A stretch of 64,000 bases of DNA. It comes from Rotaria macrura (lineage: Eukaryota; Rotifera; Eurotatoria; Philodinida; Philodinidae). A program made the position numbers and the translations under genes. Location of the stretch: positions 1-64,000 of the forward strand of contig OENT01000321.1 of the NCBI GenBank assembly GCA_900239685.1. The letters are read 5' to 3'. Below the pieces are notes generated by a model. It was given only the letters and a program-made list of their open reading frames with translations, made no database searches and was not told the origin of the DNA. This document shows, piece by piece, positions 34,854 to 46,832 of this stretch (position 1 is the stretch's first letter; each line of letters opens with the position of its first letter).

Positions 34854-37800
34854 CTGAAAAGAGAAATATTTGAATTTATAACACATCATTTTGAATGGTC
34901 ACTTTGTCCTGGTAATACATATAGGAACAGTTATCACAGTGCAAATCAGAGGAAATCTTATATTCTAGGTACAAATTCATTTTCAGATCAGATTAGCCAT
35001 GCTAATATTTCTGATTTTTCAGCTTGCTAGGTTATCAGTTAAAAAATGCTATGGCACAGACCAGTCGCCTCAAGTACTTTAAATAATCCGTCTAAAAGTT
35101 ACAGATAGTTGAACTTGTTTCGCATGTAGAAGTGAATCGTATTCTGATATCCTATTCTTCCACTTTGAACACATTTATATACTATATATACAAATATAAC
35201 CAAGTGAAAACTGCTTCCTATTAATCGATCAACATGTTTACTGATTTTTACTAATGAGTTAAAAATTTGGCAGCACAGACATCAAATTAGACTTCTGTTT
35301 TAGCTTGGATGCTCTTCTTGCAGCAGCAGAACTAAAAGAAATCACGGACAACCTTGACTTTTTTCATCTATTTTATCTTTTTAAGGTCTTTTCAGATTAT
35401 CGTCATACTCAAATACTATTTCCAACGAAGATGATAGTAAAAATCGAAGAGGAAGTTCTGTATTATTGCAGCTATCGAACAACGATACAAAGATTCAATT
35501 AGAAAAATTTTACACTGAATAGGAAAGTGCATGAATTGAATAGCTACAGTCGTGTGCTTTGGTCGATAGTCAATAAAAATATTTTGGTTGAGGTTGAGAA
35601 TGGCCATAAGTTCATTGACAAGCCTTATTTGAGAGTTTTCAAGAAAATACTGTTAGGCTTCAAGGAAGCTAGTAAGTACAGCGAAAACTCAAAGATGATC
35701 ACAGACTTTTTTTAATTATTCACCAGATCTTACTGCAAGACTAAAGTGAATTATTTGACTATCGAAGGCATATCATTTATTATGCATAGTTTGGGGATTT
35801 CGTTCTGTTTTTTTAGATGCTACAAATAATAGTTTCATATGTCCATGGAACTGCTCACGCCTATCTAGAGATCAGAAAAAATCGAGCCAGTCTGTACCAC
35901 TAAACGATGATATCAAGTGAGTTCAAAACATTGCCAGAAGTGCATTCTGTAATAATATAGCCACATTCTTAAATCTTTAAGAAAAACCCGTTCTGAAAAA
36001 AAACATACAATGGTGTAGAAATAGAGATTTAGTTGATTTTCTTTCGATCGAGTAAAGTTAAATAAACCGGAATCTTCCCCATCGTCCGAAACAGAAGGAG
36101 CAGTACTCTTCATTTTGTGTAATAGAATACTGAGAGTAATGAGCGTCTTTTTATCATAAAATACCTTTTCAGTAATTAACCGACATTTTCATTCCTTAGA
36201 ATTATTTTTTTTTCTCGAGTAAATTATTTGTCATCTAAGCTATAAATCTTATCTGGACAATGTATTAGTTCTTCACGCAACTCGAAAATAGTTGTTTTTC
36301 TTCAGTTATTCTGTTTAAGTCACGAATTCCAATAAAAAGTCATAAGAATACAATGACACTTAATGAAATACGTTAACATGATAAATAGAATAGTATGAAT
36401 CCTGATGTTTTTACAGTATCAGATTCAATAGACTTTAATATGTTTGGTGTTTAAAAAACTACACAGATACTGATGTGTTGCGTCGATATAACACAAATTG
36501 ACTTCTGAACGATGTAAAAATATCGATTTTTTAGATTAAATATTATAGACTATCTTTGAGCATGAGAAAAGGTTACCCAATTCAAAGACATACAGCAGGA
36601 AACTGTGGTATCCAAAACGTTTTCAGCGAATTTTGGGAGCGCGATCCCTAAATCTGTTCCTGTTAACGATTCCGGCGGATTTCCATCTAATTTCAGTCAC
36701 CGTAACATATTTACGAATACGGTTCCTATTTCCAAGACGAGTTCTGGCTTTGGATAAATCAGTTTCTCTTTCTGGAGAGGATGTGGTTCAGATCCGGCCG
36801 TATTCCAAAATAGTTTCTTGCATCAGAGAAAAAAACAGTTCTTCCAACTGCACAGGAGACAATCAAGACTTGAAAGTATCCAACTTTGCTCTCGATATTT
36901 CAATCCTGCATCGAATCCGATCACTGAATAAACAACAGAACTAACGATATACAACTCATTAAAATTGTTGCTGTGTTAATGGCTGATGAAATATCCCGTG
37001 AGAGTTTTTCTGATATTTCTTGAACAATCTTAATAGCAACTCAGAATAAATCAATCGGAAAGTCATACTAGCCTGCAAAAGCTATCACAACATGTCTTTA
37101 TCATTCAAAAGAAAGCATTTTGCACAGTCTTTTGTCCTCATAATTTTCTACACACAGAAACAGTACACATGTTAAACGCCATCGTTTCGAGACTCAGCAG
37201 AATCATCAATCAAGTAAGTAAAGTCTCCACGATCTCCGAGTGAATTTTTTTATTTTTTTCGAAAACTGTTGGAATGCACCACATGACTCACCGAGAGAAA
37301 ATACAGTTTTTAAAGTATCACGTCATATAATTCTACAAAACAAAAATTTCTCGTGCAATGGCACGTTCGGAAAGGAAGATCTTAAACATCCTTCAGCTAA
37401 ACTTTTTTCAAATCTTTCAGTTCAGTACCGAGAAAATCGTGAAATAATGATTGTATTTGAGAGATAATTTCAGGCATTGATTCTGTATCTGTAAGCGCGC
37501 AAACCTTCCAACCACCACAGTTGAAGAAATTCTTGAGAAAAGATCTTTAAAAAGATCTTCATTTTTGTTCGTCCTATAATATCCTAAAAAATACACTTAA
37601 ATACAGGTCGCAACACCAAGGGTCTTAGGAGATCTTTATATCTGAGTAGGTTTAGGAGCATCCAGAGGATCGTAGTAAAACGTTGGGATGAATCGTAGAA
37701 AAAGAGTGTACGGAGTGAGGCAAAAGTTTTGAAGCATGCAGTATTTTTCACGGATCTCAGTTGAGGCAAAAGATAAAATTTTGAAAAATAATTTAAGATG

Positions 37801-38158
37801 ATGTGCTATTCAATTCTCTGGAAAAGTGTATGCACCTGTATTTAAAATGTATAAAACTGCAAGTTTTAAGGGTCAAGAAGTTTGCCTATATGAATGCATT
37901 CATATCGAACCCGTTTTTTAACAAATTATTTTCTCGGTACGAAACAACGCTTTGCTTTTAGAAATAACAAGTTGCCAGACGGTTCTTCAAAGTGCCAGTT
38001 GATTCGCTACACATATATTATATGTTCTTTTCATTAGACACAATTTTCCATAAAACAATACTCTGAAAAGGATAAAATTTTCTCTCTTATTTAACCCTGT
38101 ACAGGAAAATAACATGAAGTGTGTGATTTATAGCTAAAGCGAGTTTACTTTTGCAATC
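34854..38158. other. Intergenic DNA between FG-GAP B and ART B
   Basis: AT-rich, about 3.3 kb, with short unsupported frames on both strands. A slightly GC-richer patch lies at 36640-36790. Further ART 3' exons could hide here, but none is recognisable. Confidence 0.45.
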
Positions 38159-39052
38159 CTATGAGTAAAACTGACCTCTCTTTCTTTTGGAAGTTCTGAA
38201 GACATTTGATGAGGCCCAGTAATCTGTAACTTTAAATCTAGCAATAATATATTCTATTCGACTTTTGGAAATTACTTCTATTTTTCTAAGCGTGCGTATA
38301 TTCATCCTACCGTCGAATGGCGGCTCGAGTAGCAAGGTATTCGGTTCCATTTGTTTCAAGTGAATGACATGAAGATTTGGCGCTGGAATGAACTGTGATT
38401 GCACTTCCATGTAAGTTCCTGGCAGAAGAAGCATTTCGTCTTCGAAGTCGAAGAAAGAGTGAGCCCGAATGTTTCTAGCATTCAATGTTTCGATGGAGAA
38501 AAGGGTCCTCGAGCCTTCTCTTTCTGAATATAGATCATCTTCCAAAACAGTGAGCGTTGTCGTACAAGATGAGAAAGACCACCATGTAACAAAAGTTCCT
38601 TGTGGAAATTCATCGGCCACATCTTTGCGCACTCCACGCCAAATAGTTTGCTGAGGTGCACACTGTATTTTGACCAAAGCAGTTAGAAATAGCTTCAAAT
38701 ATTTGAACCACGGCCGTAAGTTTTCACGAAGTCCTGTTCTTAACGTTTCATTGAGAAGACCATAGAGACTTCTCTGGTCATCCTTCCACTCTATTGTATA
38801 CAAACATATTGATGCTGACTCGTCACGAGTCAGACCGTCGGACGGCTTGAGCGGAGTGTGTTCAAGAGCTATTGCAGCATACCCTAGTATGTCGAAGATA
38901 ATAGGAACCAATGGAATGCATGCGTCAGAAAGAGGAACCAATGGCTCTTGAGCGTAGTCAACTATGGGTTCGTGTATTTTCGTTGGTTCGGAATCTGGTA
39001 TGAGCAGACGACAATTTCTGCGCCGAATCGGTAATTCAGTCGTTTCGTTCAT
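38159..39052 (-). CDS. NAD:arginine ADP-ribosyltransferase (ART family), copy B
   Basis: Starts at ATG 39052-39050 and is about 90% identical to copy A through residue about 248. The catalytic set is intact: IWRGVR Arg (139), WWSFSS (158-162) and the EDE ExE motif (204-206) in FDFEDEMLLLPG. It is thus predicted active in NAD-dependent arginine ADP-ribosylation. After LEPPFDG the sequence departs from copy A, and the junction again reads as a possible donor (GACG|GTAGGA). The final about 49 residues may be intron read-through and not protein. It has the same strand and neighbour order (ART then FG-GAP) as block A. Confidence 0.88.
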   Translation of the reverse strand: MNETTELPIRRRNCRLLIPDSEPTKIHEPIVDYAQEPLVPLSDACIPLVPIIFDILGYAAIALEHTPLKPSDGLTRDESASICLYTIEWKDDQRSLYGLLNETLRTGLRENLRPWFKYLKLFLTALVKIQCAPQQTIWRGVRKDVADEFPQGTFVTWWSFSSCTTTLTVLEDDLYSEREGSRTLFSIETLNARNIRAHSFFDFEDEMLLLPGTYMEVQSQFIPAPNLHVIHLKQMEPNTLLLEPPFDGRMNIRTLRKIEVISKSRIEYIIARFKVTDYWASSNVFRTSKRKRGQFYS

Positions 39053-39203
39053 TCATTTAAACTATTCTTTTGTTTAATGATGCTTAGTTGTATTTAGGAT
39101 ATCAAGTATATTTTTCGATATCTATAACACGGAAAGATCGAACAATGAAGACTTAGATGTCAAGTTGTGTATTTCTGAGTTCTAACTAATATCAGCAATT
39201 CGC

Positions 39204-40115
39204 CAGATGAGAATCTCATTTGTATCGAATAGCGTTTTGCAAATGAACACATGCATATGATATTATAGTAGGACTATCATATCATTAACTGTCGGATGGA
39301 CAAAAAATTTGTGATTTCGTCTCCTGTTTACACTCTAGAAAGTGAAAACACAGAGAATGCAATGGGAAAGATGACTTGACTTGAAATTGTCGAGGAATTT
39401 CTCATCTTCTGTGAAATCTCATATCAAACAAAAGATGAGAAGTTGCGTAGTGTTACTGCTGTATACTCATGAAAGATAAGATGTTCAGACTCACGACAGC
39501 GCTAATGAGGTTGACTAAAGAGCTTGCTAAACTAAAGAGAGACAGTAAATTCATATTTTTGAACATACAGAAAATGCATAGACTCAAAAACGATCGATTA
39601 CTAACTGCTTGACACCATGAACGAGTTTGGTACTTTCCATCGCCATGGAGCACTTTCTATAACTTACTTCGACATGAAAATAATTCGAATACATTTGTCT
39701 CTGATGGTAAATACTATTGATGCTTTATGAAAAGAGAAGGTACTAGCGAAGAAAAAAAATGAAAATTTCTATTGGTTATGTTTACTACTAGTCAGTACCA
39801 GTTGAAAGAGAACTAAATGGAAAAAAGAATGTAATTATTTATTTTTATAAGCCATATTATTCATAGTTAATCACAGGCGTCGTAAATAGAGAAGAAACAA
39901 TTATCGATTTTAATAGCATGTGTGTATTGATTTCTTTTGTAAGCTAAAACTACGCAGAAACAGCAATGATTCATTATGTATGAATATCACAAAATGTACC
40001 TTATAAATGGTTGCAGAAAAAGGTGATGATTCATACTGCAGTTAGCCGATAAACACAAGAAAATCCTAAAATTACAGAAGGGCAAGAGGGATAGAAGAAG
40101 AAATATGAAATCTGG
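39204..40115. repeat. Non-coding duplicated block B (pair of 11802-12740)
   Basis: Nearly identical to 11802-12665, with similarity trailing off by 40115. Here it lies directly 5' of the ART gene without the intervening element X. No supported reading frame. Confidence 0.75.
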
Positions 40116-40430
40116 GTAGTTCTAAATTTCTTCTGGTTAACTGGGAATTTTTCTAAATGTTTCTGCTGTGAAAATGTTCTGTGGCCACTAACCTTGATTT
40201 CGCCGGTGTGAGTTTAGTAAGGTGTGCTGGAAAAATGTTGAAAGTGAAAAATAAAAAAATAATCATGTCTTTAGTATACAGCAATTCTAATCACATTTAG
40301 TTCATTGTTTTTCCTTATCATTTTACTAGTGTAGACGTTTAGCCAGTACGGATTAGGATGACTAACTATTGATAAAAGTAAAAGAAAAGAGTTGAACAAA
40401 GAATTATTATATAACTAAATTTGTATTGTC

Positions 40431-40734
40431 ATGGCTGATGCTTTCGTAATTTTAACTGGTGAAATTCAAGCAAAATCTCCAGCTATTTCATTTGTAAATT
40501 CAAATAAACGAAAACTTCTACTAGTTGCCGATGAATATACTTTTAAAATGAATAAAGCAACAACAACTACTAACTATTGGTTATGCACTATTAATGATTG
40601 TGAACCAAATTTCATACTGATTCAACTAATCTATTGATGAAAACTGTTGACAGCCATAGTCATCTGCCAGAAAAAGAAAAACTTGAGGTTCGTGCAGTTC
40701 GTGAAAAAATAACATTTTTTATTTTTTTGTAAAA
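40431..40734 (+). pseudogene. FLYWCH zinc-finger fragment (probable MULE-type transposon relic)
   Basis: ATG 40431 opens a FLYWCH domain: ISFVNSNKRKLLLVADEYTF, then NYWLCTINDC, matching the L-x-x-x-GY-x-F ... YWxC ... C layout. After the last Cys a one-base loss shifts the frame. In the next frame the expected KFHTDSTNLLMKT and SHSHLPEKEKLEVRAVREKI follow, the usual FLYWCH His pair and linker. The match then stops, so the transposase half is missing. FLYWCH domains accompany Mutator-like transposases, or host proteins derived from them. A broken 5' fragment is the best reading. Confidence 0.65.
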
Positions 40735-43700
40735 TTTTTGTCACTGTTAAAATTTCAACTTCATTTCATACAATGAAACATGCACTATATATTTTCAACT
40801 CTCTTAAATATGAATTGACGATGTTTCATGTCAATATAATTTTTCGACATTATGACGGCCAACCTTTTGAAATGTCTGTGGATGTGGAGTACTGGGTGAT
40901 TAGAAAGACAAAATGCAGTCGATCTATGTAAGTCGAATGTTCGCCTTTATGCAGGAATCAGAGACTACCATAGAGCAAGTAAGCATGAAACGCTTACGTC
41001 GAGTGTTCCTGTAACAAAATCGAAAGTCTCCATTAAAGTAATGCTATTGATTTCAAGTTTAATATTTATGTCTTAGTTATTGCATTTCAGAAGAGTGTCT
41101 TAATTAAACTCCGTATATTATGGAAAGGTATTCGTTTCTGGCCAGAGATAGTACTTTATTTATACTTTTAATGAAGAGTAGGCTTGGATAAGGTCTTTAT
41201 TTATAAGACTAAGATACAAAATTTATCTTATGCATCTTAATAAAGTAAGTGCAAAAAATAAATAATGAAAATAATTTTTTGAAACTTAATCTTAAATTTT
41301 TACTGACTAGCTCACAGACAAGCATAATAATTTAGATTGAAAAGAAATATATAGTAGGTTTTCTCGCCTATATTAGTCATGCATCAACTAGTTTTTACTA
41401 ACGTCATGTGGGAACTGATGCTGCTGATCAGGCAAGACATTGACTAACATATTCTATTGTTCTAGTTTATATGTTTGTTTGCTTACTTTTCATTGAAAAC
41501 AAGTTTTTTTTGTTTTTCCGTTGATCATTATTTTGCAAAGAAAAGATTAAGTGGCTCTCCTATATCAAACAGAAAAAGAAATGTAAAAGTTCGAGCGTAA
41601 GTCTCAATTCATGTTCTTTTGCTGGATCGTGTGAAACTATTATTGAGTGATCTTGTAACGTTAAATAGTCTTAAATATGAAAAATGAGTAATTCTGCACT
41701 TCTGACCCACAGATGTGTGAAGAAGTTTCGAGAAGTACCAAGAACTTCCAAAAAGGAGGATAGGTTGAAATAAGTAAACAAGTCCACTTTCTCCCCTAGT
41801 AATATTCAATTATTAATGTGCATATTATTAAAATCAAGCACTCTTTTATTAAATGGATTCAAATTGAGTAACCTGCTTAGAAAATAAATCTTGATGTTGC
41901 ATTCTTTGTTGTGGTTCTGTTTCATGTTCATCAACTTATTGAGAAAGAAAGAAAATGATCTGATTTCAACAACTGTAAGATGTACTCTTCAGAAATAACT
42001 CGACTTCAGTTCTAATCAAATCCAATTTGATAATAAGATCTGATTCATTTAAAATTATTTTTAAAATTCAATGTCAATCGATCAAATTGGATTCAACACC
42101 AAACAATGCGATCAAAATCGAATAAAAAATCCGACTTTAATCGATTCTCTAATAAAAAGATCAACTTAAATGAGATTATTTTTCATCTTTTTCGTAAAAT
42201 CAGGAGAAAAAATATAACCCTGCCTTATGATGGTCTCCAATAGGAATACAGTTTTATAAGGAGTGTTAGATATAGTTTAAGCCTCGTCCCCCCCCCCTTC
42301 CCCCCGTTCTCAAAAAAAGCCAAGGTTCATCAAAAATTTCGAAAATTGAGATGAATGCATCAACACATCAGAAGATAGCCCGTGTTTTACCCTTACAGAA
42401 TTGGTATAGATTTTTATCCAAAACCTCTTTTCATGTAAACCCCCTGAAAACAACTGAATTTTTGTCAAAAATTCTCAAATATTGAAAAATTTCGTTTTAA
42501 AAAATGTTTTTCGGTTTTTTTTGATTCAAGATGTCTCGAATGCGCAACCTAATTTCTCAGTCCAGGTCCATAGGATGTATTAAAATTTATTTTTGTTTGA
42601 AAGAAGATATCAATGTGCAGGGTACTGTAGAGTTCTTTTTTCAAAAACCGTTCTTTACGACTATATAATAAGGAATCTCTATTGAAAAAACCCTTTTCTT
42701 TAGGGTTTTTGAAGTCATTGAACTTGCGATTCCTGTTTTCCGCTGTAAAAAGTATGAAATTTAATAGAAGGATTGCCCTCCCTGCCATGTTTGCAGGCTC
42801 TTTCTAACAAAAAAATTGAAGATTTATCATAAACCTGGACCGAGAAATTCAGATTGCCAAAGTCGCTGTTTCCAACCAGAGTCACGTCCGTATCTCAGCT
42901 AAACATCATGATAGAGTGCTGAAAATTTCACCATAGCCTTTTCATACCAGGCTTAACACATCCTGTAAGTTACATGCAATTTGAACGTTCATGAGCTAAG
43001 ATCGATATTTGAGGAGGGGTGGCTTAATGACGAAGAAAAATTCTGTGATACGACCACTTGACCAGTACATTGTAGAATAAAAATCAAGCATATCGAGCAA
43101 CTAGACTCTTTCAACTTTATTGAATATTTTTTAAAACTGACCAACTCGAGATATTTTGCTCATTTGATAACTATTCGTCAATAATTGTGATGCGCAATCC
43201 AGATGATGATTTACAACAAATAATATACTTGTTTGTTTATGAAACTGTATCTAAATACTTGAGTTCTAGTCAAAAGAAAAACTGTTGTTTGATTTTCAAT
43301 AACTCTTTTCAGTTTCCTTTTTGAAACAACTACGTGACGTAGTAATAATTCAAACAAATAAGATTTGAGTGATTTTGAAAGAAAATTTTATCAGTCGAGA
43401 TTAAAATTGAGTAGCAATAAATTATTAATAATTTGTCATAATTCATACTTTGAACATCAAATCCACTGAATTCATCCCATGATTGTATCACCATGAAGAC
43501 TACTTATGAGCCCATTTAATATTCAAAGGGGTTTGCTCAGGTTCAACATCCCCAATTTTATAGGGTCACATACAAAAGAATGAGATTAATAACGATGGTA
43601 ATGCATGATGATTGTGTACTGCAATCGTATACCAGCTTATTTTGATCATGTTTTCTTTTATGTATAGCGAGATGAGAAATTGGCAGTACTTCAGAAAATG

Positions 43701-43873
43701 GAGAAATCGCTTTAATTCCAGTAAACATATCTCTCACCGGAAACAAGATCAAATAGATACGCATTTTTAACAGAAACTACTAAACTATTACTCGTTTGCC
43801 ATCAGAAATCAACGAATGATGACTACTTCAGCAAGAAGATCTTGATGCAGCATCAGATAGTGATGGGACGTAG
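40735..43873. other. Intergenic DNA with short repeats
   Basis: No gene seen. A C-rich run (C10, TT, C6) lies at 42288-42305. Complementary segments at 42549-42566 (taatttctcagtccaggt) and 42836-42853 (acctggaccgagaaatt) could be the ends of a roughly 300-bp inverted-repeat element. Confidence 0.45.
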
Positions 43874-44102
43874 CTCTAACGCGTGAAGCTTAAGAACGAA
43901 AAGAAAACGTCTGACGATTATTGCGCACGTAAGACATCTTTTCCCTTTCTTTCCTGCCAGAAATTAAGAATACCGTGGTTAGCATGGCAGCAAGATTTAC
44001 GGCATTCCATAAGTTCGTGCAGGAAGGAAAGAAAAATGACTTCTTACGTACGCAATAATCGCCAGACGTTTTCTTTTCATTCTTACGTTTCACGTGTTAG
44101 AG
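43874..44102. mobile_element. 229-bp palindromic MITE
   Basis: The left and right arms, each about 105 bp, are near-perfect reverse complements around a very short centre. They start CTCTAACGCGTGAAGC on the left and, reversed on the right, CTCTAACACGTGAAAC, and share 'gaaaagaaaacgtctg'. Open frames on both strands here are a consequence of the palindrome. No target duplication was identified. Confidence 0.75.
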
Positions 44103-45493
44103 TTACAGCCCATCACAAGCATCAGAGGAAATTACTAAAATTATATTTCCACTTCGCTTCAGTGATATCTACTATCAGAAGTCGAAATAAAAAAAATAGA
44201 AAAAGCTATCAAATGTTTTTTCATTCAAATAAAATTTCTCTGTGTATTTTTAGATCATGTGCAAGGATACATCGATCAGTAAGTATTATTCTACTTAAAT
44301 AAGTTTTCTTTTTACATTATGCAAATGATAAAACTAAGCGTGACTGTTGTTTTATTTAAATGATGCTTTTTTATTTTTATATCATGCATTTCAATTAACG
44401 GAACAGTAAATTTAAACTTTTATTTCCAGATTAATGGTAAAAATTACGGATGTGGTAACTATGAATTTGAACATGGAATGTCCAGTTTCTCTGCAAGATC
44501 ACATCATTGTCATTCTCGCGTAAAACTTCGATGATAAATATTTTATCGAAGCTACGTGAGAAAAATGTGATTTAGAACTACAGTGATGCTGGGAATTTTC
44601 GGATCTTTTTTTTGTATTATGTGAAGTTAGAGGGTGAGGGCAAAAGACGAAAATTTTATGTACAATAAAATGACGAACGACAATCTATATGATCGTGTAC
44701 AATCATTTACAAGCTAAGATGTCCCGAGTCGATGACCTTTGGCGAGCAGAGTGGGTGTGGCGATATTTTTTGAAAAAAGATGACCGAATCTGAAACGTTT
44801 TTTTGAGGATCTGAAAGTTTTTTGCTGACAAAATACGCGAAAAGTTTCAATTTCAGACCCAAAAACACGATTATTTTTGATGAATGGAGAGTGGGGCATT
44901 CTACATCCACCACTTCCATGTTCAGGACACCCCTGTTTATAGTGGTCATATACCGTTGTGCACGACGGTATATCAGTTCCTAATTTTCGCTCTGGAAGTT
45001 TATTTCACGTCTTTTCTATAATTATTAATTAAAAAATATGCAAATACTTGTGTTAGAGTTCATTTTCATGAAACAAATTGAAGACTCAAATACGTAGGAA
45101 CTATGGGAATGGTTAAGATTAAGTCATAAAGTAGTCACAGCCATCGAGCTCTACTACTCAGATTTCATTGGATAACATATTTTATCAGTGAAGATAGATG
45201 TATAAACTATAGTGAAACAGTATCATTGAAATTAACTATCGATATGTATTTGTGGCTCCCATGAATTAATAGTATGATCAGTGAAAAATTAAAATAATTA
45301 TGGTGATAGGACGGATTATTTTTAGTTAAGTCTCAAACAAAATTTTTTGTTGCTATTTTCAAGTATACACTCGTGAGTTTTCTTTCATACTATTATTCTT
45401 TGTCTTTCTCGCTATATTTCTATTGATGCTACTAGAACTCTTTGATTCGCATTAGATTCATTTTTCACAGATTAGTTTTAGCAAATACATAGA
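44103..45493. other. Intergenic DNA, no gene seen
   Basis: AT-rich. A short inverted segment at 44945-44975 (atataccgttgtgcacgacg) is the only structure noticed. Confidence 0.45.
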
Positions 45494-46832
45494 GCACTAC
45501 AAAAATTTTTTTACCCGATTCTTCTAAAACCCTCAGTTTGGATTCAAGTACTCTGTTATAATACTTAGACATATTTAGGATTATGTGCAAAATTTCAGAC
45601 TTCTAAGTCTTGTACCTTGCTTTAGCCAATCATTTCTTTTACAATAATAACATGGCACCTTCTATAAGCTACATAGCGAGTGACTTACAAAAAACTGGCG
45701 GAATTTTACATTTCATATTTTGATCCCTAAAACAAGTTGATTTAAAAAAAGCTATACCAGAAGATACAGCGTGAAAGGTTGTACAATCTACAATGTAAAG
45801 CTTATGTTGATTGCGCATGTTTTGCATCGAAATAAACAGTATTCTGAGTGACGAATTCTGGACTCTGTGAAAAGTAGTTCAGAAAATTATGCTTTTTTCC
45901 AAAAAGTAAAAGAATATTGTTAAGCTAAACTACTGTTTGTAACTTGTAGAGTTTTTCACGCTGGATCTTTGTTCATATTGTGTTTCTTTGATAAAGAATG
46001 TATTGAGTGAGAAAAGGATGAAATCCAAAAAATGAGGTCCTATTTTGGGTAGAATCTTTGCAATCGAAGAGATCAGTCGCTTAGAATTTCGCTTGTTCTC
46101 AATAGTAAAAACCGCACGCATGCTATAAATTGTCGATTGCGAATTTTAGAGATTTTCACGCTGCAACCTGTGGTCTATTTTGTCATTTTTGAAACACAAC
46201 ATATTAGATACTGAATAAGAAAAAAGCATGTTCATCGTATACGAAAAAAAACATTTTTGCAAGCTCCAAATTGGATCGCTAAGCATTTTGTCAATTTTCG
46301 AAACAAATAAATACAACTGTAAAATTAGGTATCTTATGCGAATTGCAGAGCTTTTCATGCTGCATACCATGGTATGTTTTGGTTGTTGTTTAATATAAAA
46401 TATTAGGTGAAGCAAGATAAGATAAGAAAAAAGGGAATTAATCTTTAATCAAAAAAACATTGTTTTTAGAACATCCAAATTTGATTGCTCACAACTTCGT
46501 CGAATTTTTAAAACAAAAATGCGACTGTAAAATTAATAGTCCTATGTAAATTAAAGAGCTTTCACGCTGCATCTTCTAGCATATGTGGTCTTTCTAATAG
46601 AAGGAATTTAGGAATCTAAATATGTTACGTAAAATTCTCTCATACATGATGATTCATCCGTTAACAGACTGTGTGACATAGCGTAAAAGTAATGATGGGT
46701 TTCAGCAAAGTACAAGACTCAGAAGTCTGAAATTTTGCACATAATCATAAATATGTCTAAGCATTATAACAGAGTACTTGAATACAAACTAAGACTCTTA
46801 GAAGAACTGGGCGAAAAATATTTCGTAGTACC
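45494..46832. mobile_element. 1.3-kb TIR element with about 130-bp inverted ends
   Basis: Bases 45494-45625 and 46700-46832 are reverse complements over about 130 bp; both contain 'tcaagtactctgttataat' and 'attatgtgcaaaatttcaga' on their respective strands. Between them are about four tandem units of about 205 bp, each marked by 'ttttcacgctgcat'-like words at about 45951, 46150, 46355 and 46560. There is no transposase frame. It is a non-autonomous DNA element of unassigned superfamily. Confidence 0.7.

Noticed and set aside
38469-38654. Plus-strand frames inside the ART genes (also 10245-10430)
   Set aside because: Antisense shadows shared by both ART copies because the copies are similar.
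43883-44302. 139-codon plus-strand frame and the overlapping minus-strand frame
   Set aside because: Both run through the arms of the palindromic MITE and read nearly the same peptide on each strand, as expected for a palindrome.
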